Shown here: piece after piece, positions 5,035 to 5,045 of the stretch
How positions within the stretch are numbered: position 1 is the stretch's first letter
Layout: the number at the start of each line of letters is the position of its first letter
Source of the DNA: an uncultured Christensenellaceae bacterium
GTDB lineage: Bacteria > Bacillota > Clostridia > Christensenellales > MGBC116941
DNA: 5,045 bases
Assembly: GCA_910585035.1 (NCBI GenBank)
Contig: CAJUEF010000016.1
Coordinates: 31,773 to 36,817, forward strand
Reading direction: 5' to 3'
The notes under the pieces: generated by a model
What the model was told of the DNA's origin: nothing
The model's database searches: none
Seen by the model: the letters and a program-made list of their open reading frames with translations, nothing else
Translations under genes and position numbers: made by a program

Positions 5035-5045
5035 CCCCATTTATC

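Overview
The window is an AT-rich stretch of a low-GC Gram-positive genome, most likely an anaerobic clostridial Firmicute (Lachnospiraceae or a relative). Supporting signs are strong AGGAGG-type ribosome binding sites, intrinsic terminators with U-tracts, a lipobox lipoprotein with a Gly/Asn/Thr/Gln-rich linker, and a fused MsrA-MsrB of the zinc-less type. The species cannot be named from the sequence. No tRNA, rRNA, CRISPR array, insertion sequence or phage gene was seen.

Left part (1-1213). The last 50 bases of a plus-strand gene, ending in a hydrophobic tail, converge on a minus-strand lipoprotein gene (190-870), with a shared 17-bp terminator between them. A 343-base divergent intergenic region (871-1213) follows. 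It holds a promoter for the lipoprotein on the left and, on the right, an extended -10 promoter and a long leader with two perfect hairpins ahead of the only complete plus-strand gene.

Centre (1214-3797). msrAB (1214-2176) encodes a bifunctional methionine sulfoxide reductase with all expected catalytic and recycling cysteines. It converges on a minus-strand pair: a YgjP/DUF45-type zinc metallopeptidase (3075-3797, GTG start) followed 38 bases later by an alpha/beta hydrolase (2233-3036). These two are probably co-transcribed. Two overlapping hairpins fill the 56-base gap between msrAB and the hydrolase.

Right part (3798-5045). A minus-strand Cu/Zn superoxide dismutase without a signal peptide (4048-4548) lies 80 bases downstream of a small GIY-YIG domain protein (4629-4892). 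The GIY-YIG start is corrected here from a TTG to an ATG. The SOD has a strong terminator at 3981-4010. Another minus-strand terminator at 4991-5034 must belong to a gene beyond the right edge.

How the genes relate: MsrAB (repair of oxidised methionine) and the SOD (superoxide removal) both deal with oxidative damage, so the neighbourhood has a loose oxygen-stress theme. They sit in separate transcription units on opposite strands, and nothing shows co-regulation. I see mostly ordinary housekeeping and accessory genes and no convincing new multi-gene system. The points most worth a second look are the hairpin-rich msrAB leader, the cytoplasmic-looking Cu/Zn SOD, and the cysteine cluster in the metallopeptidase.
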